The notes beneath the pieces are model-generated. The model was not told the origin of the DNA. It did no database searches and saw only the letters and a list, made by a program, of their open reading frames with translations. Of a stretch of DNA of 64,000 bases, positions 10,884 through 19,354 are shown in pieces. The stretch covers positions 1,178,001 through 1,242,000 of the forward strand of contig NC_012029.1 in NCBI RefSeq assembly GCF_000022205.1, read 5' to 3'. The translations under genes and the position numbers were made by a program. Numbering within the stretch: the first letter of the stretch is position 1; the number at the start of each line of letters is the position of its first letter. This stretch comes from Halorubrum lacusprofundi ATCC 49239. Lineage in GTDB: Archaea; Halobacteriota; Halobacteria; Halobacteriales; Haloferacaceae.

Positions 10884-10925
10884 ACGACGACGTTCGGCGT
10901 CGCGGGTTAAGAAGGTGCCCGCCCG

Positions 10926-12464
10926 TCACCGGTCGTCGAATCCGGCGACGAACAGCGCGAGCACCGGAACGATCTCCAACCGACCGATCCACATGAGGCC
11001 GATCATCAGCAGCTTCGTCGTGTTCGGAAGCAACTCGTAGGTTCCGAAGGGACCGAGCGGACCGAACCCCGGTCCGATGTTCCCGATCGTGGCGAGCGAC
11101 GCGGCGAGCGCCTGCGTTCCGGTGAGCGACACTCCCGCGACTCGGCTCGTATCGATCTCGATGAAGACGGCCGAGAGCGCGAACAGGAGGAAATACAGCA
11201 GCGTGAACACGAAGATACCGCGGATCACGTCCTCGTCGACGACCTCTCCTCCGAGCCGGACGGGACGGACGACCTCCGGGTTCGCCGTGGTGTACAGCTC
11301 GCGGTACAGCGCCTTCGCGACGATGAGCCACCGGATCACCTTTATGCCGCCGCCGGTCGATCCCGCCGAGCCGCCGATGAACATCACGAACAGGAGGAAG
11401 AACTTGGTCTGGGTGTCCCACTCCGCGAAGTCGGCGGTCGCGAACCCGGTCGAGTTCATCAGCGACGCGATCTGAAAGGCCCCCTGTCTGAGCGCGTTCT
11501 CCCCGACGCCCTCGGTGGCCCCGCCGATCGCCGTCGCGGGCGCCCCGCCGTAGAACAGGCCGGCCGCGAGAACGGCTGTCAATCCGGTCACCAGCCCGAG
11601 GTACATGCGGAACTCGGTGTTCTTGTACATCCGCATCGGATCGTCGCGGAGCACGAACCAGAACAGCGCGAAGTTCACGCCCGCGATGACCATGAACGGG
11701 ACGAACACCCACTGGACGACGGGGCTGAACGCCGCGATGCTCTCCGCTTGCGGCGAGAACCCGCCAGTCGGCAGCGTCGAGAAGCCGTGCGCGATCGCGT
11801 TGTACAGGTTCATCTCCGGCGCGAGCGGCGTGAGCCCGAGGCCGAACAGGATCGCGATGAGGGCCGCCGTGAATCCGGCGTAGATGATCCAGAGGGCCCG
11901 CGCGGTCTGGGCGATCCGCGGGGTGAGCTTCTGAAGCCCGGGGCCGGGGGCCTCCGACTTCATCAGCTCGGCGCCGTTGACCGCCAACTGCGGGAGGATC
12001 GCGACCATCAGCACGATGATCCCCATCCCGCCGAGCCACTGCGTGAGCTGACGCCACATCAACACCGCGTGCGAGTGCTGCTCGAAGCTGATCTCGGTGG
12101 TCACGGTCGCCCCCGTCGTCGTGAACCCGCTCATCGATTCGAACAGCGCGTTCATCGGGTGACCCAGCGCGGAGGCCGTTCCGTATCCCGCGATGATGTA
12201 CGGGATCGCACCGACGACCGCCGCCGCGAACCACGCGAGCGAGACGACCGCGAGCGCGTCGCGGGGACCGAGGTCTGGGTCGTCGTGAAGCCGTTCCATC
12301 CCGGCGCCGATCGCGACGGCGATGATCATCGAGACGGCGAACGCGAGCGCGTCCTCGCCGTAGATCAGCCCCACGACGAGCGGAACGGCCATCGACGCCG
12401 AGAGGATCTTGACGATGGTTCCGGTGTAGCTGAACACTGCCCGGGGGTCGATCGTCCGCGTCAC
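10926..12464 (-). CDS. trkH: TrkH family potassium uptake protein (second copy)
   Basis: A 512-residue channel-like subunit of the Trk potassium-uptake system. It has four membrane-pore-membrane repeats whose selectivity-filter segments are visible as TTTGATV, LPTGGFS, NSTGFAT and IGNIGPGFG. The intramembrane gating loop has the usual STGGGIK pattern, unlike its neighbour. It lies 105 bases downstream of the first trkH, on the same strand, and is followed by uspA. The cytosolic gate is presumably the TrkA protein encoded first in the operon. The two TrkH proteins are clearly diverged, so this is not a recent duplication. Confidence 0.93.
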   Translation of the reverse strand: MTRTIDPRAVFSYTGTIVKILSASMAVPLVVGLIYGEDALAFAVSMIIAVAIGAGMERLHDDPDLGPRDALAVVSLAWFAAAVVGAIPYIIAGYGTASALGHPMNALFESMSGFTTTGATVTTEISFEQHSHAVLMWRQLTQWLGGMGIIVLMVAILPQLAVNGAELMKSEAPGPGLQKLTPRIAQTARALWIIYAGFTAALIAILFGLGLTPLAPEMNLYNAIAHGFSTLPTGGFSPQAESIAAFSPVVQWVFVPFMVIAGVNFALFWFVLRDDPMRMYKNTEFRMYLGLVTGLTAVLAAGLFYGGAPATAIGGATEGVGENALRQGAFQIASLMNSTGFATADFAEWDTQTKFFLLFVMFIGGSAGSTGGGIKVIRWLIVAKALYRELYTTANPEVVRPVRLGGEVVDEDVIRGIFVFTLLYFLLFALSAVFIEIDTSRVAGVSLTGTQALAASLATIGNIGPGFGPLGPFGTYELLPNTTKLLMIGLMWIGRLEIVPVLALFVAGFDDR

Positions 12465-12569
12465 GGCGCCACCTCGTACATCACGATATCCGTCGTAGCT
12501 TCCCGACGCGGTAAGAAGCCGTCGATAGACGGAATCGCCCGATCGCGTATGGCGGCCTCGGTTCCGACG

Positions 12570-14078
12570 TCACGACGTCCAGAACGCCTTCGTGAACAGC
12601 ACGAGCACCGGGATGATCTCGATCCGGCCGATCCACATTAAGACGATCATCACGGCTCGGGTGCTCATCGGGAAACTCGCGAACGTCCCGTAGGGGCCCG
12701 CGTCGCCGAAGGCGGGACCGATGTTGAGGAACGTCGTCGCCGCCGCCCCGAGCGCTTCGAACTCGTCCACCCGGAGGTTCGCTCGCTCGGCGTCGACGAC
12801 GATGAACACGGCGAGCAGGAAGAAGATGATGAGCGACAGGAGGAGATACGCGTAGATGTCTCGGATCGCGCCCTCGTCGATCGATTTCCCCGAGATCCGG
12901 ACCGGGCGCACCGCTTCCGGATGGATCGCGGTGTAGAGGTTCCGCCGGAACGACTTCAGCGCGACCAGCCACCGGAGCGACTTGATCGAGCAGGTGGTCG
13001 ATCCCACCATCCCGCCGATGAACATCCCCATGAACAGCATGTGCTTCGCCGCGGGCGCCCACAACACGTAGTCGGTGCTTGCGTACCCCGTGGTCGTCAC
13101 GATCGACGTGACGTTGAACACGGCGTGGCGTATCGTCCCCTCGGCGCCGAAGTTGGTACCCGGATCGAGGAAGAGGCCGACGGCGACGATCGTCGCGAGC
13201 GTCCCCATCACGCCGAGGTAGAAGTGGAACTCCTCGTTCCGGAGGAGTCGCATCGGCTCCCCGTTGATGGCGAAGTAGATGAGGACGAAGCTGGTCGAGC
13301 CGATCACCATGAACGGGACGACCGCCCACTGAATGATCGGATGGAACGCGCCGACGCTCAGCGGCTCCGGTGAGAACCCGGCGGTCGCGACCGACGTGAA
13401 CGCGTGTGCCACCGCGTTGTACAGGTCCATCTGCGGGTCGAACGCGAGCCCGAGCAGGAAGTAGACGACGACCGCGAGCCCCGTGAGCCCGAAGTAGATT
13501 CCCCAGATGAGCTGCGCCGTCTGCGAGATCTTCGGCGTGAGCTTGTTGACGTCCTGCGTCTGCGACTCGGTCTCCATGAGCTGTGCCCCACCGACGCCGA
13601 CTTCGGAGAGCACCGCGGTCGCGAGAATGAGAATACCGAGCCCCCCGAGCCACTGGATCACCTGCCGCCACATCATGACGGACCGGGAGTGGATCGAGAA
13701 CTCCTCCAGCACGGTCGCCCCGGTGGTGGTGAGCCCGCTCATCGACTCGAACATGGCATTCACCGGGTGTGCAACCGTCCCGACGCCAGCGACCACGAAC
13801 GGGATCGCACCGATTGCGGCGACGAGGAACCAGATCAGCGCCACCGCGAGGAACGCCTCACGCGGCCCGAGGTCCACCGACGGGTCCTGCACCCGCCGGA
13901 ACGCCGCCCCGAGCGCGAGCGAGACCGCGATCGCCGCGAGGAACGGCAGCGGCGACTCGCCGTAGTAGATCGCGATCAGCAGCGGGAACGCCAGGGGGAC
14001 GGGAAGGGCTGCGAGGACGTCGCCGGTGAGTCCAACGCTCGCCTGCCAGCCGACCCGGATCCTCGTGTTCGTGGGCAT
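12570..14078 (-). CDS. trkH: TrkH family potassium uptake protein (first copy)
   Basis: A 502-residue TrkH with filter segments TTTGATV, SVATAGFS, VTTTGYAS and FLNIGPAFG. The intramembrane loop that blocks the pore in TrkH structures reads STTCSIK here instead of STGGGIK; the glycines that give the loop flexibility are replaced and a cysteine is introduced. I recall this variant in other haloarchaeal TrkH proteins, so it may define a subtype. The start codon follows the trkA stop after a single base, so translation is probably coupled. Confidence 0.93.
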   Translation of the reverse strand: MPTNTRIRVGWQASVGLTGDVLAALPVPLAFPLLIAIYYGESPLPFLAAIAVSLALGAAFRRVQDPSVDLGPREAFLAVALIWFLVAAIGAIPFVVAGVGTVAHPVNAMFESMSGLTTTGATVLEEFSIHSRSVMMWRQVIQWLGGLGILILATAVLSEVGVGGAQLMETESQTQDVNKLTPKISQTAQLIWGIYFGLTGLAVVVYFLLGLAFDPQMDLYNAVAHAFTSVATAGFSPEPLSVGAFHPIIQWAVVPFMVIGSTSFVLIYFAINGEPMRLLRNEEFHFYLGVMGTLATIVAVGLFLDPGTNFGAEGTIRHAVFNVTSIVTTTGYASTDYVLWAPAAKHMLFMGMFIGGMVGSTTCSIKSLRWLVALKSFRRNLYTAIHPEAVRPVRISGKSIDEGAIRDIYAYLLLSLIIFFLLAVFIVVDAERANLRVDEFEALGAAATTFLNIGPAFGDAGPYGTFASFPMSTRAVMIVLMWIGRIEIIPVLVLFTKAFWTS

Positions 14079-14079
14079 C

Positions 14080-15417
14080 TCACGCCATCGACGTGATCGC
14101 GCCCACGGAGTCGGACTCCACGAGCAGGATCACGTGGTCACCGGCTTGGAGCACGGTGTCTCCGCGGGGGGTGACCAGTTTGTGATCGCGGGTGATGGCG
14201 CCGATGACGAACCGCGCGTCGGTATCGGCGACGATCTCCGAGATCGGTCGGCCGGTGAGCCCGCACCCCTCCGTGAGTTCGAGTTCGAGGACCTCGGCCT
14301 GATCGTTTTCGAGCACGGCAATGTTCTCGGCGACGCTCTCGTAGGTGAACCGCGTGATCTCCTCGGCGGTCACGGTGCGGGGGTTGATCGCGATATCGAT
14401 CCCGATCTCCTCGAAGACGGTGACGTAGTCGGGGCTGTCCACGACCGCGATAACGCGGTCGACCCCGAGCCGTTTGGCGAGCACGGAGACGAGCAGGTTC
14501 TTCTCGTCGGACTGGAGCGCGGTGACGAGAATGTCCGCGTCGTCGACATGCTCGCGGGAGAGAAACTCGGTGTCCGTGGCGTCGTGTTCCATCACGACCG
14601 TATTCGGGAGATTCTCCGCGAGCCACCGCGCGCGGTCGGTCTCCCGCTCTATCAGCCGCGGCTTGAAGTCGCGTTCTTCGAGTAGTCGGGCGGTCTGATA
14701 CCCGATCTCGGTCCCACCGACGACGACGATCTCGTCGGCGCGACCGGGGGTCGTATCGGGCGCGACGTCGGTCGCGAACGCTTGGACGCTCTCCGGACTC
14801 CCGATCACCACCGCGCGATCGCCGGCCTCGATACCGGTATCCCCGCGCGGGATCGTCATCTCGCCGTCGCGGAACAGTCCCACGAAGGTGAGCGACTCGA
14901 AGCGATCGGCTTCCAAGACCGTCTGTCCCGCAACCGGACTCTCTTCGTCGATTTCGAACTCGGCCATCTGGACGAGCCCGCTGGCGAAGGGGTCGACGTC
15001 GATCGCGGCCGGCAGACCGATGACCCGAACGATGTTCTCGGCAGTCAACAGATCGGTACACACCATGAAGTCGACACCGAAGGCGCCCTCACTCCCCTCC
15101 CACGTCCGGAGGAAGTCCGTGCTCTTCACGCGGGCGATCGTGAACCCGTCACCGAGCGTTTTCGCGGTCCCGCACGCGACGAGGTTCGTCTGGTCGTTGT
15201 CCGTGCAGGCGATGACCATGTCCGCGCGGCCGACATTGGCAGCGGTCTGGATCTCCGAGGCGGTCCCGTCGCCGGCGATCGTGAGCACGTCGAGCTCGTA
15301 CTTGAGCTGGTCCGCGCGGTCCGGATCGACATCGATGACGACGACCTCGTGGTCCGAGGCGAGGCTCGCAGCGATGCTCGTCCCGACCTCGCCGGCCCCG
15401 ATGATGACCACATGCAT
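14080..15417 (-). CDS. trkA: Trk potassium transporter regulatory subunit TrkA
   Basis: A 445-residue peripheral protein that gates TrkH in response to NAD(H)/nucleotides. It has two tandem RCK units: an N-terminal Rossmann fold beginning IIGAGEVGTSIA with the acidic strand end VVIDVD, an RCK-C segment around 140-215, then a second Rossmann unit (VVVGGTEIGYQTARLL) and a second RCK-C at the end. The ATG at 15417 is chosen because the Rossmann strand begins immediately; the nine codons before it are dispensable. It is the first gene of the four-gene potassium operon. Confidence 0.92.
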   Translation of the reverse strand: MHVVIIGAGEVGTSIAASLASDHEVVVIDVDPDRADQLKYELDVLTIAGDGTASEIQTAANVGRADMVIACTDNDQTNLVACGTAKTLGDGFTIARVKSTDFLRTWEGSEGAFGVDFMVCTDLLTAENIVRVIGLPAAIDVDPFASGLVQMAEFEIDEESPVAGQTVLEADRFESLTFVGLFRDGEMTIPRGDTGIEAGDRAVVIGSPESVQAFATDVAPDTTPGRADEIVVVGGTEIGYQTARLLEERDFKPRLIERETDRARWLAENLPNTVVMEHDATDTEFLSREHVDDADILVTALQSDEKNLLVSVLAKRLGVDRVIAVVDSPDYVTVFEEIGIDIAINPRTVTAEEITRFTYESVAENIAVLENDQAEVLELELTEGCGLTGRPISEIVADTDARFVIGAITRDHKLVTPRGDTVLQAGDHVILLVESDSVGAITSMA

Positions 15418-15486
15418 GGGGACAACGAGATACCCGACCCTCAAGTTCGTTACTATCGATGTTGTCGCGAGTTCAGCGGCGTCGGC

Positions 15487-16404
15487 CTACGAGTCTCCGC
15501 CGACGCCGGCCTCCGCCATCGCACTGAACGACGAGGGCTCAGCCCACTCGTTCCGCCCCGAGACGGTGCGCTGCGGGAACGGGATCGAGATACCTTCCTC
15601 GTCGAACCGCTCCTTAACGGCCTTCACGTAGTCAGCGCGCGCCTTCACGAAGTCGGCCCGTGAGGGGTCGTCGATCCAGATCCGCGACTGGAGCCCGACG
15701 TACGAGTCGGCAAGCTCGGTCAGCCGCACCGAGGGAGCGGGATCGTCCAAGATCGCGTCGCTGCGCTCGGCCTCCTCGACGATGATCTCGGTCGCTTTGT
15801 CCACGTCGTCCTCGTAGTCGATCCCAAAGACGAACTTCAGGCGCAGCGTCTTCTTCGCGACGGGGTTTTTCACCACATCGCTCGTCAGGGTGTGGTTCGG
15901 CACCGTGAGCAGTTCGTTGTCGAACGTGCGCACGCGAGTGACTCGGAAGGAGATGTCCTCCACGACCCCCGAGTTCCCCTGCCACTCGATCCAGTCGCCG
16001 ATGCGGAACGGCCTGTCCGTATAAATAAAGACGCCCGCGACGAAGTTCTTGATCACGTCCTGGAGCGCGAAGCCGATCGCGAGCGTCGCCGCGGCGGCGA
16101 TCGTCGCCAGCGAGCGCAGGAACCCCTGATACCCCGCCGCGCCGAACGCGGCCGTGACGCCCGCGAACAACACGAGGAACGCGACGATCTTCTGGAGCGG
16201 GCGCCGCGCGTGCTCGTCGAGACCCTGCCTGTCGAAGAGTCGTCCGACAAGCGGTGCGATCGCCGCCTTATAAAGCACGTATGTCGCGACGACGACGACG
16301 AGGAAGATCGCGGCGTCGACGACGAGACCGGTCAGCGGGCCGAGGAACGGTTCCAGCGTGCCCGCGACTGCGACGGTTCCGAGCGTCCCTGCGTGGGCTC
16401 CCAT
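15487..16404 (-). CDS. Small-conductance mechanosensitive channel (MscS family)
   Basis: A 305-residue channel that releases solutes upon hypo-osmotic shock. Three hydrophobic segments lie in the first 130 residues; the pore helix is Ala/Gly-rich (LATIAAAATLAIGFALQD). The MscS beta domain follows, with FIYTDRPFRIGDWIE and TVPNHTLTSDVVKNP, then an alpha/beta C-terminal domain. The ATG at 16404 overlaps the yhbY stop as ATGA, so the two are translationally coupled. The in-frame extension to 16719 is a shadow of yhbY and is excluded. It lies 70 bases upstream of trkA, suggesting an osmotic gene group. Confidence 0.92.
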   Translation of the reverse strand: MGAHAGTLGTVAVAGTLEPFLGPLTGLVVDAAIFLVVVVATYVLYKAAIAPLVGRLFDRQGLDEHARRPLQKIVAFLVLFAGVTAAFGAAGYQGFLRSLATIAAAATLAIGFALQDVIKNFVAGVFIYTDRPFRIGDWIEWQGNSGVVEDISFRVTRVRTFDNELLTVPNHTLTSDVVKNPVAKKTLRLKFVFGIDYEDDVDKATEIIVEEAERSDAILDDPAPSVRLTELADSYVGLQSRIWIDDPSRADFVKARADYVKAVKERFDEEGISIPFPQRTVSGRNEWAEPSSFSAMAEAGVGGDS

Positions 16405-16649
16405 CAGTGCAGCACCGCCGTGTTTCCGCGCGTTTCGATCAGGTCGGCATTGACGGCGTCGGCGAGTTCCGCGGCGAGCTCGTCGGTCGTGGTTCCGCCC
16501 CGGGCCGCTCGGAGGAACTTCACCTTCACGAGCTTGGCGTCGGCGAGCTGGTCGGCCGTTTCGTCGATGACCGAGTCGATGCCGTGTTTCCCGACCCAGA
16601 CGGTGACGTCGAGGTCGTGCGCCTCCTTGCGAAGCTGTTGGTCGCTCAT
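16404..16649 (-). CDS. YhbY/CRM-domain RNA-binding protein
   Basis: An 81-residue single CRM domain, the YhbY-like fold associated with ribosome assembly. Visible marks are the start (LRKEAHDLDVTVWVGKHGI), a lysine-rich strand (AKLVKVKFLR), and the end NADLIETRGNTAVLH, which carries the family's R-G-x-x-hydrophobic finish. The GxxG loop of typical CRM domains is represented by GKHG. It overlaps the mscS start by one ATGA, so both form one operon. Confidence 0.88.
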   Translation of the reverse strand: MSDQQLRKEAHDLDVTVWVGKHGIDSVIDETADQLADAKLVKVKFLRAARGGTTTDELAAELADAVNADLIETRGNTAVLH

Positions 16650-17190
16650 ACACGGTGGAGTCGGCCGCGCGCATTGAAGCTTGAGGTTCGCGGGTCGGCT
16701 GAGAGGGGTTGCGGCCCACGAAAGGGAGCAGGGGTGATCCGGGTCGCTCTGTCTCGGGTCAGCGCTCGCGCTCGATGTCGCGCTCCGAGTCCGGTCTGTG
16801 CCGGCGGCTCCGTTCGACGAACTCCGCCGCGTCTTCCGGCGTCTCCGTCTCTAACAGCCGATCGAGCTTCTGCTCGAACTGCGTATCGGTGAGCTCGCCG
16901 TTCGCGTACCGAGTTCGGAGTCGATCGAGCGCGTCCTGCACCTGCTCAGGCCCTTCCTCGACCTCGGTCTGGCCGGGCGATTCGCGCTTGACCTTCTCGA
17001 CCCGCTCCTCGTCCTCGTCGAACAGCATCGCGACTACCGGCACGATCACGATGTAGCCGAACAGCATGAACGGCAGCCACCAGCCGAAGTCGAGCAGCAG
17101 CGCCGCAAGCCACGTCCCCGTCACCACCGTCGCGGCGATGCCGCTTGCGTTCTGTCTGAACTGCTGTGTTGAATAGGTGCTGAGTCACGG

Positions 17191-18015
17191 TTACAGCGGT
17201 TCACACAGTGGTTCTATGTTGGTGATGGCGAACATCAAGACGATTTCACGGAACTGTCGATACCAGCCCAGCGCTCGCACGGCGTCGCCGAGCGAGCGCT
17301 TCGTTGTCGAATACGATGTTTCGGCCATCCACCGCTGAGAGTAACCTTTTGCCCGGTTGAGAGCGTTTTTCGCGGCTGCGTTCGCTGACGAGCCGCGATA
17401 ATGAACGAGGTAATCGATGTCGTGTGCGGCGATCTCGTACTCGGTGTGCCAGTCTTGGAAGCCGTTGTCGGCGGCAACCGACTGCAGGTCGTCCGCGTTT
17501 CGGCGGACGACCTGCGGTCCCGTCTTCGTGTCGTGCTTCCACCGAGCTGCAATGTGCACGTCAAGAACAGCCAGCGATTCCACATCAGTCAATGTCGTCA
17601 CTTTTAGCGTCTGTATCGTTCGTCCTGCCCGCTGACGAAAGTACGATGACGCACGTCGCCGGTCGAAGAACGTGCTGTCGAGCGCAGCGTGTTCGGACTG
17701 CGGGTGCTGCTGCGCGGAAACGCGCAGCAGCGCCCGCCATACCCACATTTTCAGCCGATCAAACGACTTGTAGATCGTGCTGTAGTCTGGGAGATCGTCT
17801 GGATCTAAGCCGAGTGCGTCACGAATCTCGGCCATATACTTCAGCCGATTCGGCGTTTCTCGGTAGCTGTGGCCGTCTTCGAGCCGAAGACAGTGTAGCA
17901 CAACGTGTTTCCAGCGGGCGAACCCGCCGCTGGCGGGCTCGCCCGCGTGCTTTCCCAACGCTTGTTTGACTAGGCGACGACACTGCTCAACGAAGTCGAG
18001 GAGATCGACTTCCAT
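17191..18015 (-). CDS. IS5-family-like DDE transposase
   Basis: A 274-residue transposase that fills the IS. The N-terminal third is helical and basic (DNA-binding). The catalytic acids appear as Asp in ALDSTFF (about residue 113), Asp in AADNGFQDW (about 187) and a Glu in MAETSYSTTKRSLG (about 233), with the spaced Tyr/Arg/Lys after the Glu typical of IS4/IS5 enzymes. The gene contains three long inverted repeats in its coding sequence, listed separately. No frameshift is seen, so the enzyme is probably functional. Confidence 0.9.
   Translation of the reverse strand: MEVDLLDFVEQCRRLVKQALGKHAGEPASGGFARWKHVVLHCLRLEDGHSYRETPNRLKYMAEIRDALGLDPDDLPDYSTIYKSFDRLKMWVWRALLRVSAQQHPQSEHAALDSTFFDRRRASSYFRQRAGRTIQTLKVTTLTDVESLAVLDVHIAARWKHDTKTGPQVVRRNADDLQSVAADNGFQDWHTEYEIAAHDIDYLVHYRGSSANAAAKNALNRAKGYSQRWMAETSYSTTKRSLGDAVRALGWYRQFREIVLMFAITNIEPLCEPL
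17484..17515. repeat. Perfect 13-bp inverted repeat inside IS transposase gene
   Basis: GCAGGTCGTCCGC (17484-17496) and its exact complement (17503-17515) with a 6-base loop. On the transposase mRNA it spans the codons for QVVRRNADDL. Confidence 0.85.
17706..17731. repeat. Perfect 11-bp inverted repeat inside IS transposase gene
   Basis: GCTGCTGCGCG and its exact complement separated by GAAA. It can extend past one mismatch to a further GGG/CCC (17702-17735). Encodes LLRVSAQQ. Confidence 0.85.
17914..17946. repeat. 15-bp inverted repeat (one mismatch) near the 5' end of the IS transposase gene
   Basis: GCGGGCGAACCCGCC (17914-17928), loop GCT, then its complement with a single mismatch (17932-17946). 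It lies about 70-100 bases after the transposase start and encodes AGEPASGGFAR. Confidence 0.85.
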
Positions 18016-18234
18016 GGACAGAATCGATTTCCTCGGCTTCGTCCTTCTGCCCCGTGATAACAGCTGATTAGATCGCTATTCAACACAGCAGTCTGAACCG
18101 CTCTCGCGTGGAGGTGTCCGCCATCGATGTATCAGTCCGCGCGGGGTCACAAAGTCGTGTCGGCGCGTCGAGTCGCTGCGTCGAATCGACGCGCTGGGTC
18201 GGTTAGCTCCCTCCCCGCCGAAGCGATCGCATTG

Positions 18235-18252
18235 GATTAGACAAGTCTAATC
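18235..18252. promoter_or_regulatory. 18-bp palindrome upstream of znuACB, candidate operator
   Basis: GATTAGACAAGTCTAATC is an uninterrupted perfect 18-bp palindrome. It ends 20 bases before the TATA box of the znu operon, a position where a bound dimer could affect assembly of the transcription factors. A DtxR/SirR-type metal-dependent repressor is the natural candidate for such an A/T-ended palindrome, but no repressor gene lies nearby. Confidence 0.6.
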
Positions 18253-18272
18253 TTTTTCTTCGACCAAAAGGG

Positions 18273-18281
18273 TATTATATA
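18273..18281 (+). promoter_or_regulatory. TATA box of the znu operon
   Basis: TATTATATA sits 21-29 bases before the ATG at 18302, as expected for a leaderless transcript. Confidence 0.6.
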
Positions 18282-18301
18282 CTGACACACTAAACACCGC
18301 C

Positions 18302-19354
18302 ATGCACACGGACGCGAACGGCTTGTCACGGGTCTCACGTCGCCGGTTCGCTGCGCTCGGCGCCGGCGCTCTCGCGGGAGGGCTCGCGGGTTGCACCGGG
18401 AACGCGACCAACGCGGGCTCGACCGGAGATGGGGACGGCAACGGCGACGGCTACACCGTCGTCGCCTCGTTTTTCACGTTCTACGACTTCGCCGACTCGC
18501 TCGCCGAGGGAACGGACGTTACGGTCGAGAACTTGGTCCCGACCGGGCTCCACGGGCACGGCTGGGAGCCGGACCCCTCGATCCAGCGCCGAATCACCGA
18601 CGCCGACGCCCTCGTCCACGTCGGCCCCGATTTCCAGCCGTGGGTCGACCGCGCGATCGACGCGCTCGCGGCCGAGTCGACCGAGACGGCGCTTATCAAC
18701 GCCCGAGCGGGCGTCGACCTCATCGATCTCGCCGACTCGCTGACGGAAGACGAGGCGGTCGAGGGGGCGAAGGACCCGCACTTCTGGCTCGACCCGCAGC
18801 GCGCGAAGATTGCGGTCGAGAACATCGCCGACGGGCTGGCCGCCGTCGATCCCGATCACGAGGCGACGATCCGGGAGAACGCGACCGCGCTCAAGGCCGA
18901 ACTCGACGCCCTCGACGACGAGTGGCAGGCGGTCTTCGACGCGGCCGAGCGCGACGTGGCGTTCCTCGCCGCACACAACGCCTTCGCGTACGTCTCTCAC
19001 CGATACGACGCGACGATCGAGCCGCTCGTGGTGAACCTCGCGGCCAGCAACGACGTCCGACCGGCCGACATGCAGCGAGCGCAGGAGACGATCGCCGACC
19101 ACGGCATCGAACACATCGGCGCCGCCGTCTTCGAGCCGATTCGGCCGGCACAACAGCTGCTGGCGCAGACCGATGTCGAGGCGTACTACCCCGTGACGCC
19201 ATACGCGGGCACCGCCGAGTCATGGGTCGAGCGCGGGTGGGGGTACTTCGAGATCGCCCGCGAGGTGAACCTCCCGACGTTCCGGATCCTTCTCGGCGTC
19301 GACGACCCCGAGGACGTAACGTTCGCCGACTACGGTCGGAACTTCCAGCCATGA
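18302..19354 (+). CDS. znuA: Zinc/manganese-type ABC transporter substrate-binding lipoprotein (ZnuA-like)
   Basis: A 350-residue cluster A-I metal-binding protein. It has a Tat lipoprotein signal (SRRRFAAL, then LAGC near residue 31) and an acidic Gly/Asp linker in place of the His-rich loop. Candidate metal ligands are His in GLHGHGWEP, His in DPHFWLDP, His in AAHNAFAY and an acidic residue late in the domain. This ligand pattern fits zinc or manganese; the choice cannot be made from sequence. The stop overlaps the start of the ATPase gene (ATGA), so the three genes form one operon behind a palindromic candidate operator. Confidence 0.9.
   Translation: MHTDANGLSRVSRRRFAALGAGALAGGLAGCTGNATNAGSTGDGDGNGDGYTVVASFFTFYDFADSLAEGTDVTVENLVPTGLHGHGWEPDPSIQRRITDADALVHVGPDFQPWVDRAIDALAAESTETALINARAGVDLIDLADSLTEDEAVEGAKDPHFWLDPQRAKIAVENIADGLAAVDPDHEATIRENATALKAELDALDDEWQAVFDAAERDVAFLAAHNAFAYVSHRYDATIEPLVVNLAASNDVRPADMQRAQETIADHGIEHIGAAVFEPIRPAQQLLAQTDVEAYYPVTPYAGTAESWVERGWGYFEIAREVNLPTFRILLGVDDPEDVTFADYGRNFQP

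Larger units (their letters stand above)
17161..18091 (-). mobile_element. IS5-like insertion sequence, 931 bp, apparently intact
   Basis: Ends are perfect 16-bp inverted repeats: CTGCTGTGTTGAATAG at 17161-17176 and its complement at 18076-18091. The element is flanked by TCTGAA at 17155-17160 and again at 18092-18097. Because the flanking A and T also pair, the ends can equally be read as 17-bp repeats with a 4-bp CTGA duplication. It carries one transposase gene filling most of its length. Perfect ends, a clean duplication and an uninterrupted gene suggest recent insertion. Confidence 0.92.
16759..18124 (-). pseudogene. SHOCT-domain membrane protein gene disrupted by an IS
   Basis: The intact part (17160 down to 16759) encodes two membrane segments (LAALLLDFGWW..., FMLFGYIVIVPVVAMLF), an acidic linker and a C-terminal SHOCT domain (LRTRYANGELTDTQFEQKLDRLL). 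Its 5' end is separated from it by the IS at 17161-18091. Removing the element and one copy of the 6-bp repeat joins ATG 18124 (MADTSTRER) in frame to FRQNASGIAATVVTGTW, giving about 142 residues, the usual layout of this haloarchaeal family. A GTG at 17127 could still start a protein lacking about 20 residues, so residual expression is possible. Confidence 0.85.
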
